A stretch of DNA of 64,000 nt. It comes from Cardinalis cardinalis (taxonomy: Eukaryota; Chordata; Aves; Passeriformes; Cardinalidae). The notes beneath the pieces are model-generated. The model did not search any database. It was not told the DNA's origin and worked only from the letters and a program-made list of their open reading frames with translations. A program made the translations under genes and the position numbers. This document shows positions 13,678-26,575 of this stretch, piece by piece. How positions within the stretch are numbered: the stretch's first letter is position 1; each line of letters opens with the position of its first letter. The DNA lies in assembly GCA_014549065.1 (NCBI GenBank), contig JACDOX010000084.1, positions 1,460,215 to 1,524,214 of the forward strand, written 5' to 3'.

Positions 13678-13982
13678 AGAATCACAGAATGGCTTGGTTT
13701 GAAAGGGACCTCAAAGATAATCTGCTTCCAATTGCCCTGTCAGGGGCAGGGCCACCTTCCACTAGACCTGGTTGCTCAAAGCCTCATCCAACCCNGGCCA
13801 TTCCTTCTTGTCCTATTTACATAGGACTTGCCAGCTCCAGCTTTCTTGAGGGTTCCCTTCTGTACTGGGAGGCTATAATTAGGTCATTTTGAATCTTCCA
13901 TTCTCTAGGCTGAACATTATCTTAGCCTTCCTCATAGGAGAGGTCTTTCATCCCTCTAATCACCTTGACACCTCTTCAGCCA
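13678..13982 (-). mobile_element. CR1 LINE 3' end, 5'-truncated
   Basis: The plus strand begins with AGAATCACAGAATGGCTTGG, the reverse complement of the CR1 terminus with its short ATTCTRTG-type repeats. It then follows the CR1 tail: a GGGACCTCAAAGATAATCTG segment, GGGCAGGGCCACCTTCCACT, GGTTGCTCAAAGCCTCATCC, CTGGGAGGCTATAATTAGGT and CTCTAGGCTGAACATTATCT, ending near CACCTCTTCAGCC. It is a classic 5'-truncated avian CR1 of about 300 bp with no coding capacity. It lies right beside another CR1 fragment in the same orientation. Confidence 0.93.
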
Positions 13983-14738
13983 TTATGAGCTATCTGCGGT
14001 ACGGTTCAGTTTTCAGTGTATTCAGTCTTTCAGTGCTTTTTAAAATTCTGTTACTTCTACTCCAAGCACAGNGAGAGAAGTCTCCAGGAGGTGACTGCTC
14101 ATAACGTCACAAGGTGCTAAAATCGACAGTCAATAACTTCAATATTTTTTCTTCTATTGAAAAAAGCAAAGAAACCCAGTTTTTCCTGAAGAAGATTAAT
14201 TGTTTCAGTGTAGACATTTGATATTTTTTCTAAATGAAAACTAGCATGACAGAAATTTGCCTTTCTGGCATGTTCCAGAAATGGAATATTCAGAAATATA
14301 GCTGATTTTTTTCCCCTTGATTAATCCACCTTGAAAGATGTTCTACATTACTTACCATTGGCAATGAGTGCATGATGGCAGAGAATATTGGCATGTTTGT
14401 CACAGATACTTCTCTGTACCCATGGATCCATGCCCAGTTTAAAATTGTCCAGCATCCTGATTACAAGGATATCAAGTCCCCTGATCAAGGTGATTCTACT
14501 ATGCAGTTTAATCATTTAAAGCTGGGCTTGCTTCCATGGCTTCCGTAGTTAGTTTCCGTAAGTCCTGTGACAGTGCCAGAAACATATATCAGGGGATAAG
14601 GTCTGGATACAAAACCATTTTCTCAGGGACATTTCTAAAACCACTATTTCACATTTTATTGCTAATGCCACATACTGAGTTAGCACAATTAACCCTGAAA
14701 CCCCCTCTCCAAGCGTGTACAGAAAGTTATGTATTCTC

Positions 14739-14767
14739 ATTAATTCATTAAGCACTAATGAATTAAT
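14739..14767. repeat. Perfect 12-bp inverted repeat, 5-nt loop
   Basis: The arms ATTAATTCATTA (14739-14750) and TAATGAATTAAT (14756-14767) are exact reverse complements separated by AGCAC. Each arm contains TAAT cores of the kind bound by homeodomain proteins. A perfect 12-bp arm pair with such a short loop is striking, but AT-rich DNA makes chance palindromes more likely. Confidence 0.7.
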
Positions 14768-17550
14768 TTATCTATGTTTCCCTCTGATCTCACCAAGGTG
14801 ATAAATGAACAACTTCTCAGATGTCTAATTATCTTCTGATCCACTCTTTGCCCAAACAAATAATGCTAAGATCTCCATCACTTTCTTGCAAATATGGAGT
14901 CTCCCATATTCCACTCTGTTGCCCTGCACTCTTTCAAGACCCATTCCACAGCTCAAATCTGAGCCATGTTTCTAGGTAGAAAGGGAAAGGGCAAAAACCA
15001 GCAGCACTATTTCACCATGCAGTGTCTCAAAAGAGATTGGTTGGAGAAAACTATCCTTTGACTAAGAAATACCTGCAGGGAGAAAAGAGAAAGAAAAGTT
15101 GTAACAGCATGCCATGGAAAAAGACATTTTCTCCTTTTCAGTACAGGATAATTTNTCAACCTTCTCTCACGCTAGGATAAGGATTAGAAAATGCCATTAA
15201 GAACAGCATAGGTTTTGTGTAACAAGATAATAAAATAAAATTCCTACCTGGATCCTCGTCCAGCACTAATATGCATGGTTTATCAGTACAGATGCCCTAG
15301 AAGTGCATCAACAGCCCGACAGAGACCTTCAGGATCCCTATATGTCCTCCTCTGACTGCAGGGTTTGCAGTATCTCTGTGGGAAATCTCACTCCAAACTG
15401 CATATCTGCGAGGGTCAGGTGAACCCAACACTTTTTCTGCAGGCATTTGCCCATCCACATCAAAAAATCTGTGTTTGATGTTGTGTTTGAACATAAATGA
15501 CTGGGAGCCACGCACAGCAATACAGGGTAAGGATGGATGTGTGTCCAAGACCACTCTGAATGAGGCGATAAAAGCAGTTTCTGATCTACTTGTGCACATN
15601 CATTTGAAACTTTAGCTGTGATAGGATAGCCCTGAATGGAACACTCATGGTAAGCAATGCACTATCAANAAACAACATGTACTGACAATCTATACCTGAA
15701 AGGAGGATGACAACTTTTCTGCAGTTGGTGCAGCTGTGTCTTTGCAGCAGTGATGAATTCAAAAGAAAAAAAATCTGTAGTAATTCCAGACTTACTGCTT
15801 CTGCGCATGGAGCTCAGACATTTCCAGGAGCATCACTTAATACTGCCCAGCAGCTGTTGCCTTAGTTCCTCACATCCTCTTGCTTTCTGTGCATTTTATC
15901 CCCCTGAGCAGACAAGAAGCAGAAGCAGGTGCACCACTGTCAGTTCTGGTGCCAGAATCCAAAGCAGAAGATTCCAACAGGGTGTATTTGCTGTTCTCTC
16001 TNTCCTCAGGCAGGGTGATGGGGTCGTGGCCTCCCGTACCAATGCCACGGCACTGCTAGAACTGCTGGGGGAAAAAAGAGGGTTGGAAGAGGAATCTTGC
16101 TTTTCAGTTCCATTTCTCCCTCTGCACCATGTGACAAAATGAAGTGTGACACTGCANTGTCAGTTTCCTGCATATAATCTGGATGCTGATTTTTAAAGTA
16201 ACATTTTTAAAGAAGAAACAACCATGGAAATTGCCCACAGCTCTGANACAGCACTCAGAAAAGCCAAGCCTTTTGTTTTTCTAGGCAGCTGACTCACAGA
16301 CTCTTGCACTACTTCTCTGCATTTTAGAGCAAACTACTGGGTTTAGGAATTCCTCATCTCTGCTTGCAGTTACCTTTTCTCTTGCAGTCTCTTTCTGAAG
16401 CAATGACAACTTCTAATCCATCAAATACAGTCCTAGAAAAAGAGAAACTGTTTCTTTGGCATTTCCTGCAGGTAAAAGCAGTCAGAATGAAGCTGTAAAT
16501 GTGGGTTTGGGTGAACAGCATTAGCACTAACTATAGCATAAAGAAACATTAAGCAGGAGAGAAGAAAGAATAAGATCAACTGTGGTCCCAGTTCCATTTC
16601 CATCTTGAAGTTCTCGATGGAATTACCATCACAAGTGGCAACAGAAGGGACATCAAAACACATCTCCTGCAGTCATACACCAGGCAGCAGTCAGTNCTGG
16701 TACTAACAAAGTCAAGGTTCCTATGGATGTGTGCTTTATCCCTGAATTTGCTTATGTGTAAAAAGCAAAAGTCCCAGTCAATGCTTTCTCCATGGCTGGA
16801 GATTTTTAAATGCTCATTATGTGTGGCTTCTGCTCCTCCAATGCCTTATTAGGGTCAAGACCACAGCTTCTTTATTGGGTCTATTGAGTCTCTTCTCTAN
16901 CCACATACCTATCTGTTGGTTTTCTACTTCAGTCCTATAAAAATACAGCTGGCTTCAAATCTTTTCTACAGAATCAAGACAGGTGTAACATGTCTTGCAA
17001 AAACATGTAAGCAAAANATGCCTGCATTTACTCAGGAAACCAGTGTCAACACATTAAAAGGAAAAATTACTCCGTGCAGACTGCTGACACTCCTACCTTT
17101 AATTAATGCTCACTTAGTTTCACAAAATCCCTTTCAGAGGGTTCTATATATGAATTCTGCAAGTGGGAAACTGTGGCAGCNAAAGTCTTCCTAAATCAAG
17201 ATAATACCATTTACTGTCATGAATAAAAGGTGGAAACTACTTGCTCCAAAACTTGTAAAAGAGGTATCACTGTTTTGCCAACACTCTTCAAGGCTACAAA
17301 ACTCCAACNTCTGTGAAGGAACATTAAAGTCACCACTAATCAGAGTCACTTGGCATTTTCAATCACCTGGAAGATTTTATTTTGATTTCTATAATCTTCT
17401 ATTAGATCTCAAGAGCAACAGAAGCCAGACAATAACTGAATTTGCAGAAGAAAACAGTCTGAAAGTGTTTTCAGAGGTGACGTTTCNCTCCTATAATAGG
17501 ATCATCTAAAAAAGTGCTTCCCAATGCCAGTATACTATCTAAAGCTTTGA

Positions 17551-17659
17551 GTTCTCTCTAGATTTGACTGATGTCCACAAAATAAAATTTAATATTGAAA
17601 GTTCTCTCTAGATTTAACTGATGTCCATAAAATAAAATTTAATATTTAAAGTTCTCTCC
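17551..17659. repeat. 50-bp tandem duplication, 2.2 copies
   Basis: Unit 1 (17551-17600) and unit 2 (17601-17650) both begin GTTCTCTCTAGATTT and end in AATAAAATTTAATATT plus four bases. They differ at three positions by my alignment. A partial third copy, GTTCTCTCC, follows at 17651-17659. The high identity suggests a fairly recent local duplication, and the locus may be length-polymorphic. Confidence 0.92.
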
Positions 17660-20600
17660 TCCCACAGTCTTCCTCTTAGTTTTTCTTTCATTGTAAAACT
17701 CTAAGTTTTGTGGCAGCATACACTGTACCATACATTCAATATTACAATCTTCTTTAAGTTATACAATTTCATCTTACTAAACTGTGTAGAGCTTGCACCA
17801 AACAGAAACACTCTTTAGAGTAATATAGCAGCATGCTCCTGGTCTCAGAAAGATTTCCTTATGTTTGTCATCAGCCATAAAAGCAAATACTACCAGTGAA
17901 CACACAAGGAATGCAGCCTGCATTTACAGACACGTATGCCTGTGCAAAATACTTGTGTTTAAGAAGTCATTCCGCAGGCCAGTAATATTTAAGATGACGG
18001 AGGAAATAAAAAATAGAATTTGTTTGATTAAAAATATGAAATAATTTTACAGTGTTGTAAAACACTGGCTTTTGTTCCACACTNTTGTGCTGGGCTGAAT
18101 TTTTTACTGAAGAAAATACCTTTTAAAAGAGACAGCTTAAAGCTTTCCTTCTGAGTTCCCCATAGTGCAATGCATTTATTCACTCAAGTGCTGCAGGCCA
18201 AATGCCCTGNCTAGTTNCAAAGGAATTCAGTGGGGACTTTGGTATACATGATACAGACAATCAGCTGATCACATAATTTGCAACAACAGTGTGGCCTGCA
18301 GGCCTTTCCTGTACCAGTGAACAAGGCAGCATCAAACCTGCTAAATGGGCAAGGATCCAACAGGCTTCAAACTGTGCAGAACCCCAAGAGCAGCAGCATC
18401 TTCTGCACTGTGAAATCCCTCCCCTGCATTGCACACTGACTGGAATGGAGCAGCAAAACCCTTCCACACCAAACCTGTGAATCCCCTGACACACATTTAG
18501 AACAAGCAAATAAGCAGATATACCTACTCTAGCATTTCCACTGAAGTTGTAGGCATGTAGAAAGGAGAGAACAGAAGCTCGCCAGCTGCATTTCTCTGTG
18601 TGACGGGAAGAGGTCTGGTGGGGGACAGGAGAGCTATCTGACAGCACCATGTGCACAACACAATTCACTCTGTTTTTGCCTGCAGCACCACTAATATCAG
18701 ACAGAAAGGAAAAAACAGCTGTCTTAACCTGTCATCCCAGCCATCTCCAGAATCAGCCAAATCATGCTCTGGGCTTCCTCACAGCCTCTTGTTTCCTTGT
18801 GACCATTTTTCTCTTGACTCACAGTCCTACAAGCTACCTCACCTTTCTTCATTCTCTGTCAAGGGTAAGGGAGACTGATAGTTTCCTTTAGAAAAGTTAA
18901 TATTAGTTAAGGCGAGGTCAGAGGGAGATGTTTTATTTGTGGAACAAGAAGCTGGGGCGGTGCTCTGTGAGCTCTCATCCTTGGGCAAGTGCATTGCACA
19001 GGTGCAAACCAGCAGCTACAGAGCATCCACTGCCCCAACAGCATCAAACAATGCAAGAGGAGAGAGTTTACCACTGGTCCTGTCCACTGAGGCATATAAG
19101 GCAGAGACAGATTGGGAAGAGAAAAGGAGGAAAAGAAAACAGGAATGCCTTATCTTTAGTGTCCTGTGTACTTTCTACTTACCATTCATGTCAACAGCTG
19201 TATCTGCTTTGGTGTGCTTTTCCAAAAGAAGGCTCTGCCAGAGCTACTCTGATAGCTTTCTCNGTTCATCATAGCTGCCAAAACACATTCCAGAGCCATG
19301 ATGTGGAGGAGCAGTTAGACTAAGGGGAAGAGATACAACAAAAGGCAGAAGAGGATGCCNGTGGAAAGTGGTAGGGGAAAAAAAAGGAACAAATGGTTCT
19401 AANCAAAATCAAGTGAAATAGAGAAAGGGTGCTAAACAGTAGAAAGAGAAGACTGAAAAATACTGTTCTTTAGCTAGCACAGTGGCATGTTCACATCAGC
19501 ATCTCTCCATGCTCTCAGACCTAAGGCATGGAAAAAAGAACCAAGATATGTGGGTTCAGCTTTCATCTCTGACAGNTTTTCCCATCTGATCTGACCAGAG
19601 ACATCCATCTCCCTGTTTTTGGTTCTGTGGCTGCAGAACACCCTTCACTTCTTGGTGCTGCTCTCTTAACGGAGACCCTTCAGCAAAACTGGCTCGGAAA
19701 CTGTGAGGGGTGACTGCTTTGTGGCAGTGGCCATGCCATTGCTGTCAGANAAGTGGAAGGCAGGAGCCTGCGGGCCATGTTCACTGTTTGCCACAAGCCC
19801 TCATGTGCAGGCATGTTCTCTAGGCCAGCTGTAGGACAGCACAGCTGTGCCTCTCAAGTGAAAAACTTCACACCTGCCACAAGGTCTGGGGTTAACTCCA
19901 AGGTTCATTTTCTCGCTGTTTAAAACCTCTTTTGTCTAGCCAGCAGCATCCAGCCACTCTATTAGATGGACACTGAGCTCTCATATCCACTGTGTGACAC
20001 AGAAAACAACTTAAAAGATGAGATAGTCCCCAGAAAGGCCCAGTCCCTTTTCCATAGGTGTTTTCTGTCACCTCAAGTTGTCTAGGCACACAGCATAGAC
20101 ACAAGAGTTTTTTTGCCACCTTTCTGGGCCTCTCAGCTAGCAGCCACTGCANTTGCAAAGGGTTTGTTATTCACAACTAAGAGAGCCAAAAATAAAGGCT
20201 GAACTGGNAAGTGGACAGCAAAGGACATATACTTTGTAAAAAAAAAAAAAAGTGCACCTGGCTCAAAAGCTGACTTCCCATACTGAAGAATTTACCACAT
20301 AGGATTTTCTCACAGGTTATAGTTATTTACAAAAACTATGTGTGTATCACCACGAAAAAACAACCCACCACCCCTTGCTCTATCTTTGTCAAGAAAAGGC
20401 ACTTGCCAACAATCCAAAGTGTGGTGTTTCTTCACAGCACGGATCTGTTCAGCCAGCACAACCTGACCCAGCCAAGCCCAGCTTGCTCCCTCAACCTGCC
20501 ATTTTCCATTAGCCAAACATCTCTGTGGCTGTCTAACAAACTCCTTCCAATAAAAGAGGGCCTAGCACTGATCATGGTGTTCCAGATGCAGTTTGACAAG

Positions 20601-20756
20601 TGCTAAATAGAGGAGANCTATAATTTCCTTTGACTTTCTAGCTATGCCCTAAAAACATGTTATCTGTCTTTACTTTCAGCTCACAATGGTGATTCAAAAC
20701 TTGCCAGCATCTAGCTACCTCCTGGTTCTCCCATTATTTATTTTTATTCTCTTTCT

Positions 20757-20879
20757 GGGGTTGTTTGTTTTGGTCTTGTTGGTTTGGGTTTAGTTGGGGT
20801 TTTAGTAGTTTTTTTTAGTTTTTTGTTGTTTGGGGGTGTTTTGTTTGTTTTTGGTTTTTTGTTGTTTTTCTTTTTTTTC
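20757..20879. repeat. G/T-rich low-complexity tract
   Basis: Roughly 120 bases made almost wholly of T and G, with TTTG, TTGTTTG and GTTTT units and several G-runs of 3-5. It is the strand complement of the A/C-rich tracts elsewhere in the window. It could be a decayed (CAAA)n or poly-A expansion on the minus strand. The G-runs are too far apart for a canonical short-loop G-quadruplex. Confidence 0.85.
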
Positions 20880-22289
20880 AGTTAGTTCCTCTTTGGTAGT
20901 ACTTACACCAGTTTCCCCTACTAATACCATTCTGAGGCTAAACNTTTGTGGAAAAATTTAGTCAACATGATAGAGCGATTTCTGAACTGACAAGTAGAAA
21001 TCCATTACTCCAACCAATCTGAAAAATTTTGACAGGTTCTGCTTTGGATCAAAAAAAATGCTTTTTCCTATCCTTATGAAAGACTGCAAAAGTCTGGTGG
21101 CTTAAAATACATCAAAATGTCACAGTTCATACACANTCAGATAAAATCCAGCAAGCAAAATCTCTAAGGGTTCTGTCTGAAGTGGACACACTTCATTTTC
21201 TTGCAAAGTTTAGCACTCCCTGGGCTGCACAGCCCTAGACCNGATGGATACGACTGCCATAGAGATCCATGTAGTAGTGGCTCCAGGTGAGGGTGGGTTT
21301 GCATTACTCTGGCAGATTCTAGTTTGAGAAAATCACCTGGGAAAACCTCTCTTTGCACGCTCAGAGAANAAAAAAGAAAATAAAGCCATGAACTCAATAG
21401 GACGAATTGTATGAGGGAAAGTTGGAAAGTTTCTAATTTAGAGATGATAGGATGAAAAATAGTTAAGTAAATTTAAATATATTTAAGAAAAGTTCATTTT
21501 TATTGACAGACCTTTGCAATTCCTTAGTCGTATTCTGACAGATGTAGCTGATTGTCAGGCTTGGCTGGTAGCAAATGCTTCTGCATCTTTTTTGTAAACA
21601 ACTGTCTTTTCAGACTGCTTACAGCAGCAAGAGACAAGCCCATCTTCTACTGGAAACATAAAATGTTTATCCACCACCTGCTAGGAAGGCTTTTGTTGCT
21701 TGAAATTTGTCTTTTGAGCTCTGTGGAAAGCAAGCATGTCTTCTAAATGTATTTTCAAATAATGAAGCAGTTTTGATGCCTTAAAACATGTTTTCTTCAA
21801 AATAAATAACAGATTTTATCACTTGAATTGACTTTTAAATGCTTGTAAAAAGGTTCAGGATGAAGCACCCTAGAGAGAATAAGTTTCTCAATTCCCAGAA
21901 AGCCAGGCTGTAAATCCCTTACTGCCAATGGCAAACAGCAACTCACATGCATAACCCTGTGAGCACTGGTAAGAGCAATTCTTCACTGAGGGGAATTAAG
22001 CTTCCATTTTTATAGCTCAGCAAAGCACAAAATGGTCACCATCAGTGGGTGTTCCCTATGACATTCTTCAAAGTGAGCATCAAATATCCTTCTGGAAAGG
22101 TCTCTCAAGGAAATCCAAAAAACCAAATCACCACAAGTCACCACTTACTGCAGCAAAAGTTAGGTGCACTTTTGATGGAAAAACATGTAGTGATAAAAGG
22201 CTGCACTGGCAATTTTATTTTACAGAAGCCTGGAACCAAACACCACACACTACACNGGCAACATAAAACAGTCAGCAGCAATTAATGCT

Positions 22290-22460
22290 GGTCAGTGTCG
22301 ACTGGGGCTGAAGGTGTGCCAGGCGCTGTGGGAACAGGGCACTCTCAGCTCTCTGCTACTAAACCCCAGCAGCTATTGTCATCTATAATGGGAGCCTGGC
22401 TGTGGAGAATTTGAAAGATAAATAATGGCAGGCATACCAGCAAGCATTTATCAACAACAA
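22290..22460. promoter_or_regulatory. Possible conserved noncoding element
   Basis: Non-repetitive sequence of balanced composition containing CAGCTATTGTCATCTATAAT followed by GAAAGATAAATAATGGCAGG. It includes GATA-type (AGATAA) and E-box-like motifs and lacks the A-runs of its surroundings. This is only an impression from texture: no alignment was possible and no gene is identified nearby. Confidence 0.15.
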
Positions 22461-24289
22461 CATCATTAGAACACTGGGAAGGGACATTTTTTACAAGTCT
22501 TCATCAGCTCTAGGAGAATTCATCNCTGCATACTGGCAGTGCTATTAAAAAGAATAGATCAGAGGATTTTAGAGCAAGAGAACATTGCTAGCAATCCTCT
22601 GNGCTAAATATACAAAATCACATCCACATAAAATACTTTCAAAATAATGCCACTAAGGTCAAGNAATCCAGCATTCAAAATTCTCAAAATGGCAGTACTA
22701 AGGCTGTCTGCATGACCTTAACTCAGCAACCTTTAATTCAGGCTNCCTCAGCATGACTGCAGAGAATGGACAGGCCTCCTTAAATAGGTAAGTAATCAGC
22801 TGCTACTTTTGCCCTTGTATCTCAGAGCAGCAGCAAGGCGTGCACAAAACCCAGCCCCAGGACTGCCTGCCATTTCGCCGGTCATTACAGTCCCAGAGCA
22901 AGGCTCTCAGTGGCCGCAGGCTGTGGCACTCACAGGGCATTCAGAAACACTATATCAAGGCTGAGACTGAAGGAATGGGAAAAGCATAGGCCCAATATTC
23001 AGAGTCCTTTTGAAACCTGTCTGCCATTTTAAGAGTCTTACTCCAAAACTTAGGAACTCTGCATCACCACTTTTTGTTGTGCCTGAAGTCCTTTACAGGT
23101 AAGAAAATACCTGCTTNTAGTTGTACACAAAAGAGCTTGTGTCCGAGCGCTGCTGCATTTCTCATGAGCAATCTCATAACTACACCCCAAAAGAAATCCN
23201 ATACTTAACTATTTTCTGACCTCAGTCGTCCATCGAGGTCATATACTTATCAACAAGTACAAAGACCAGAGGGAGAGGTGGTGTGCCACCCCTCCCCTTT
23301 ATCACTCTTTAACACTGGTCATGGTGTTCACATCAGANTGCATAGTTCTGGGTTTCAAAGCATTCTTTCCTCAAAAGGGTTTGTGTACATNTTNAGGCAA
23401 TATTCTCATTCNNTTAAATAAGCATTTTTGTGAGCAGCCACACATATCACCAGCAGGACTGCCCACCACAGTAGCCTTTGATACCACAGTGTCAGCACAA
23501 CTAACTTTTGTTTCCACAGCATCTGACTCAAAACAGGCTCATGTGTTCCATCAAGTACACATATTTCAGATGCAATAAAGGAAATNCTAAACCAGGCAAA
23601 GGGAATCCAGTTTGAATCATCCAGTATCCCTCAGGATAACCTAGTCTGAACCCAGAAAGCAGAGTATCATAGCTCAGAGGAAGGACAAAAAGAACACACT
23701 TCTGTAGAAGTAAGACAAGTAGCAAACCTCTGGTTCTGTAAGTCAGCTTTGGTAATTGAAATATTTCATATACAAGCTTCATACCTCCCAAGAATCCATC
23801 CCTCCTAGACAGCACAGGACCACGCAGAGCCACCCCAGGCAGCAAGCCTGCCATTTCCAAATGGTAAAACAAACAGCAGGCACACACAAGAAACATCAAT
23901 TGCTGATCTGGATCCAGGTGCTGGCAAAGCCAGCAGATCAAAGGCTTTGCCTTTCGTAAGGCTGGAAGCTGCCAGAAAGCTCCATTCTATCACTCCTTCC
24001 CCAGCCCATGGATCTAGACAAGGAAGATCAATTTTTTTTCAACCACAGGGAGAGCTAGACCAGCATTCTTGCAAAGACGTGAGATTTCCTGCCTCGCCAC
24101 CTGGTTTCTGACTGTATTCATGAAATCTAATCCTCCAGGCTGCTGTGCTGAGGAGGATGGGATTTGTGAAGGCTTTGAAAACCCCAGGCAGGTAATTCCT
24201 GAGGTAATTCTGAAAGCAAAACAAAGTGACAGTCTGCTTCCTGATCCGTTTTTCTAGGAAAATTACATTTTACGGCCAATTCTGTCCTT

Positions 24290-24520
24290 ACACACTGACT
24301 ATAAAATTAACTTATTAGCTGACTCAACTCCATTTTATGTGAAGGATTGAGAAGGATTGCCTCCAGCCCTTGTCCCTTTAACTCTAATTATCAAGTGTAT
24401 ACCAGATTAAATTCAGAATGAAGTAGCCGGGTCAGGCAATCTACTTAAAGTTTAATGGAAGTTAATGATTCATTGATCAAACTCATTTATGTCTAATTAA
24501 ACCCTTCCTGCATTAGAAAA
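24290..24520. promoter_or_regulatory. Possible conserved element with clustered homeodomain-type motifs
   Basis: Within about 230 bases there are several TAAT/ATTA cores: TTATTAGCTGA near 24311, CTCTAATTATCAAG near 24383, GTTAATGATTCATTGATC near 24460 and GTCTAATTAAACCC near 24492. Such clusters are typical of developmental enhancers in gene deserts. AT-rich background raises the chance rate, so this stays a weak inference. Confidence 0.18.
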
Positions 24521-26490
24521 GACAAGGGGGAAGTTTTATAATGCACCTCGCTCCCCTTCACATGGTGGATTTGCTGCAGAACTCCATGGAAAATTCACAG
24601 CATCTGCCTTTTGTGAGTGCATGCTTTGGCAACAGCCCTGTGGATTTAAAAGTATAATTATCTTGGATGACTTCAGCAAATGGATGGGGTTTACACAATG
24701 CTGGCACACACAATACCAGCATCCAGCTGCACACAGCCAGACTGAAAACTGAGCTTGTACGCACCAGCACCGGCACAATGATGGAGTACAGGGAGCATGA
24801 TAATAACCANGCCTGCATGTGGAGCTCAAGTGTGAGCCCCACTGGAATAAGGCAGCAGTGATGTGAAGCCTGAGACANGGAGAAAAGCTTCCTATTGCAT
24901 ACTGGATGCACCTCAGTCGCTGCTCATGTTTTGAAACTGGCAAAGGAGCCAAACATGCAAAGCATGGCACAGGCAGCGTTCAGCGTTCACACATAACCAA
25001 GAGTGACAGGCAACCCACTGCAGTGCTCAGGATTTATTCCTTCCTCCACTGACTGCCCCCTCTTACTAAGCACTTTCTAGACATCATCTTGTATATAAAA
25101 GATGTGACCACACTACAAGGCCCCTGCTGAGGGGCTATCCACCAGAATATGACTTTTGTCACAATTATTCAAGACAGTATAATGAACAGGAATACNATGT
25201 CCTACTTATATATTTATCATTTGTTACATAGATTTAAAATTTATATCATTCATGTGAAGAGTGATACATTTTTTTTACAATCTCAGGCTGCCAGGGTACA
25301 GAAGGAATGCTTTATTTTTTTCTCTGTAATTTGAAGTTATTGGTCTTTCACATGTTAAATAGGACTACACAGTCTTTAAAATGATGTTTTTCAAGCCTTT
25401 TTAGATGTATAGATCCATAAGATGATATAGTGATATAAATTATTCTGAAGAAATAAAATTAAATGCACTGTAATAGTTTTCCTTCTTCAGTAGTCTATAT
25501 CCCTATCACTTCTCAAGTGTCTGACTAACACAAGATAAAACCATCTGGCCTTGCAATTTGTTGAATAGTTTAAACAGTCTTGTGTTGGAGCAAGTNGTTT
25601 TCACGTGATGGCAAGATACTCCTTTTTTATCTCCCATGTTATTCTAGTTCTATGGTATTTTGCAAATCTGTATGGATGTCTAATGATAACTTGTTGCCTA
25701 TTCCTTCTGCTTCCTGCTTGTTAAGTCACAGTGGAGAATAGGTTTCACTGTCTTCAAAACTACATTCCTACTGAATTCCTGATGGTCCAATACAGCTGTC
25801 CTTCAAGTAAAAAAGTATTTTCACTTCTTGGGATATTAATATGAATGATTGCTTATATATTAAATGGATACCAACTCTCAGCTAATATCTCACTTGTCCT
25901 AAAGAAGCAAAGAACCTGACCAGCTGTAGTCCATGCAAGTTTATTAGAAGCAGCAGCAAGCTTTGATCTTCTGTNCTTTTTTGCCTGTAACTCTTTCCAC
26001 CATCCTTTCCAGCCCTGGCACACCAGAAAAATGTGGCATCCTGCACTCTGCTAAGTTGCAGATGAAACAGGCCTTTGGTAGCATTTCTTCTCATTTCCAA
26101 AATGATTTGCCATATATGTATATAATGCTTTGATTTTTGACAATTTTCTTTTACAAATCCTTAACAGTTTTAACTCAGTTTAACAGTGGTGAGTGGCTGT
26201 TGTTTTATGGCAGTAAGNCATGGCTCAATTTCTATTTTACAGTAAGTTGTGCAGACCAGCTATGAATACACTGAGGTTCATTATCTCAAATGGTACTATT
26301 TGGCACTCCATTTCTGCCCAAATATTTTATTTCTTTATCCATAANTGTTCCAAGAAGTCAGTCAGTTCCCAGAAGTCTACAGAGAACTCTGTAATAATGA
26401 GGTTGTTTGTAAAATTTGCAGTGGAAAGGTTATTTCCTTTTATTTTTTTCTGAGGTCTGTTGGGAATGGCTTTTATTTTCATTGTTTCCT

Positions 26491-26575
26491 TTTGCTATTT
26501 GGACTGCATTTAATTTAACTGCAATTAAACCAAATAGCAACTGCAATTTAATTTAGCTGTTACTGCAATTAATTC
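26491..26575. repeat. Interrupted hairpin with four ACTGCA-WTTAA repeats
   Basis: The arm TTGCTATTTGG (26492-26502) is the exact reverse complement of CCAAATAGCAA (26530-26540). Inside, TTTAATT (26509-26515) pairs with AATTAAA (26523-26529), giving an 18-bp stem with a 6-nt bulge on one side. Overlaid on this, ACTGCA followed by A/T-rich TTAA sequence recurs at 26503, 26518, 26540 and 26562. The combination of phased direct copies and inverted arms is unusual; its function is unknown. Confidence 0.65.

Larger units (their letters stand above)
13983..26490. other. Unique-looking noncoding stretch
   Basis: About 12.5 kb with no supported gene. Several GC-richer patches (15.75-16.15, 18.3-19.3, 19.6-20.15 and 24.5-25.0 kb) carry frames of 80-144 codons, but these overlap on both strands, often contain Ns and show no recognisable family. 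The small repeats and the candidate regulatory segments inside it are listed separately. Confidence 0.55.

Noticed and set aside
20757..20879. G-quadruplex or telomere-like repeat
   Set aside because: G-runs of 3-5 are present, but spacing is irregular and longer than canonical loops, and there is no TTAGGG periodicity.
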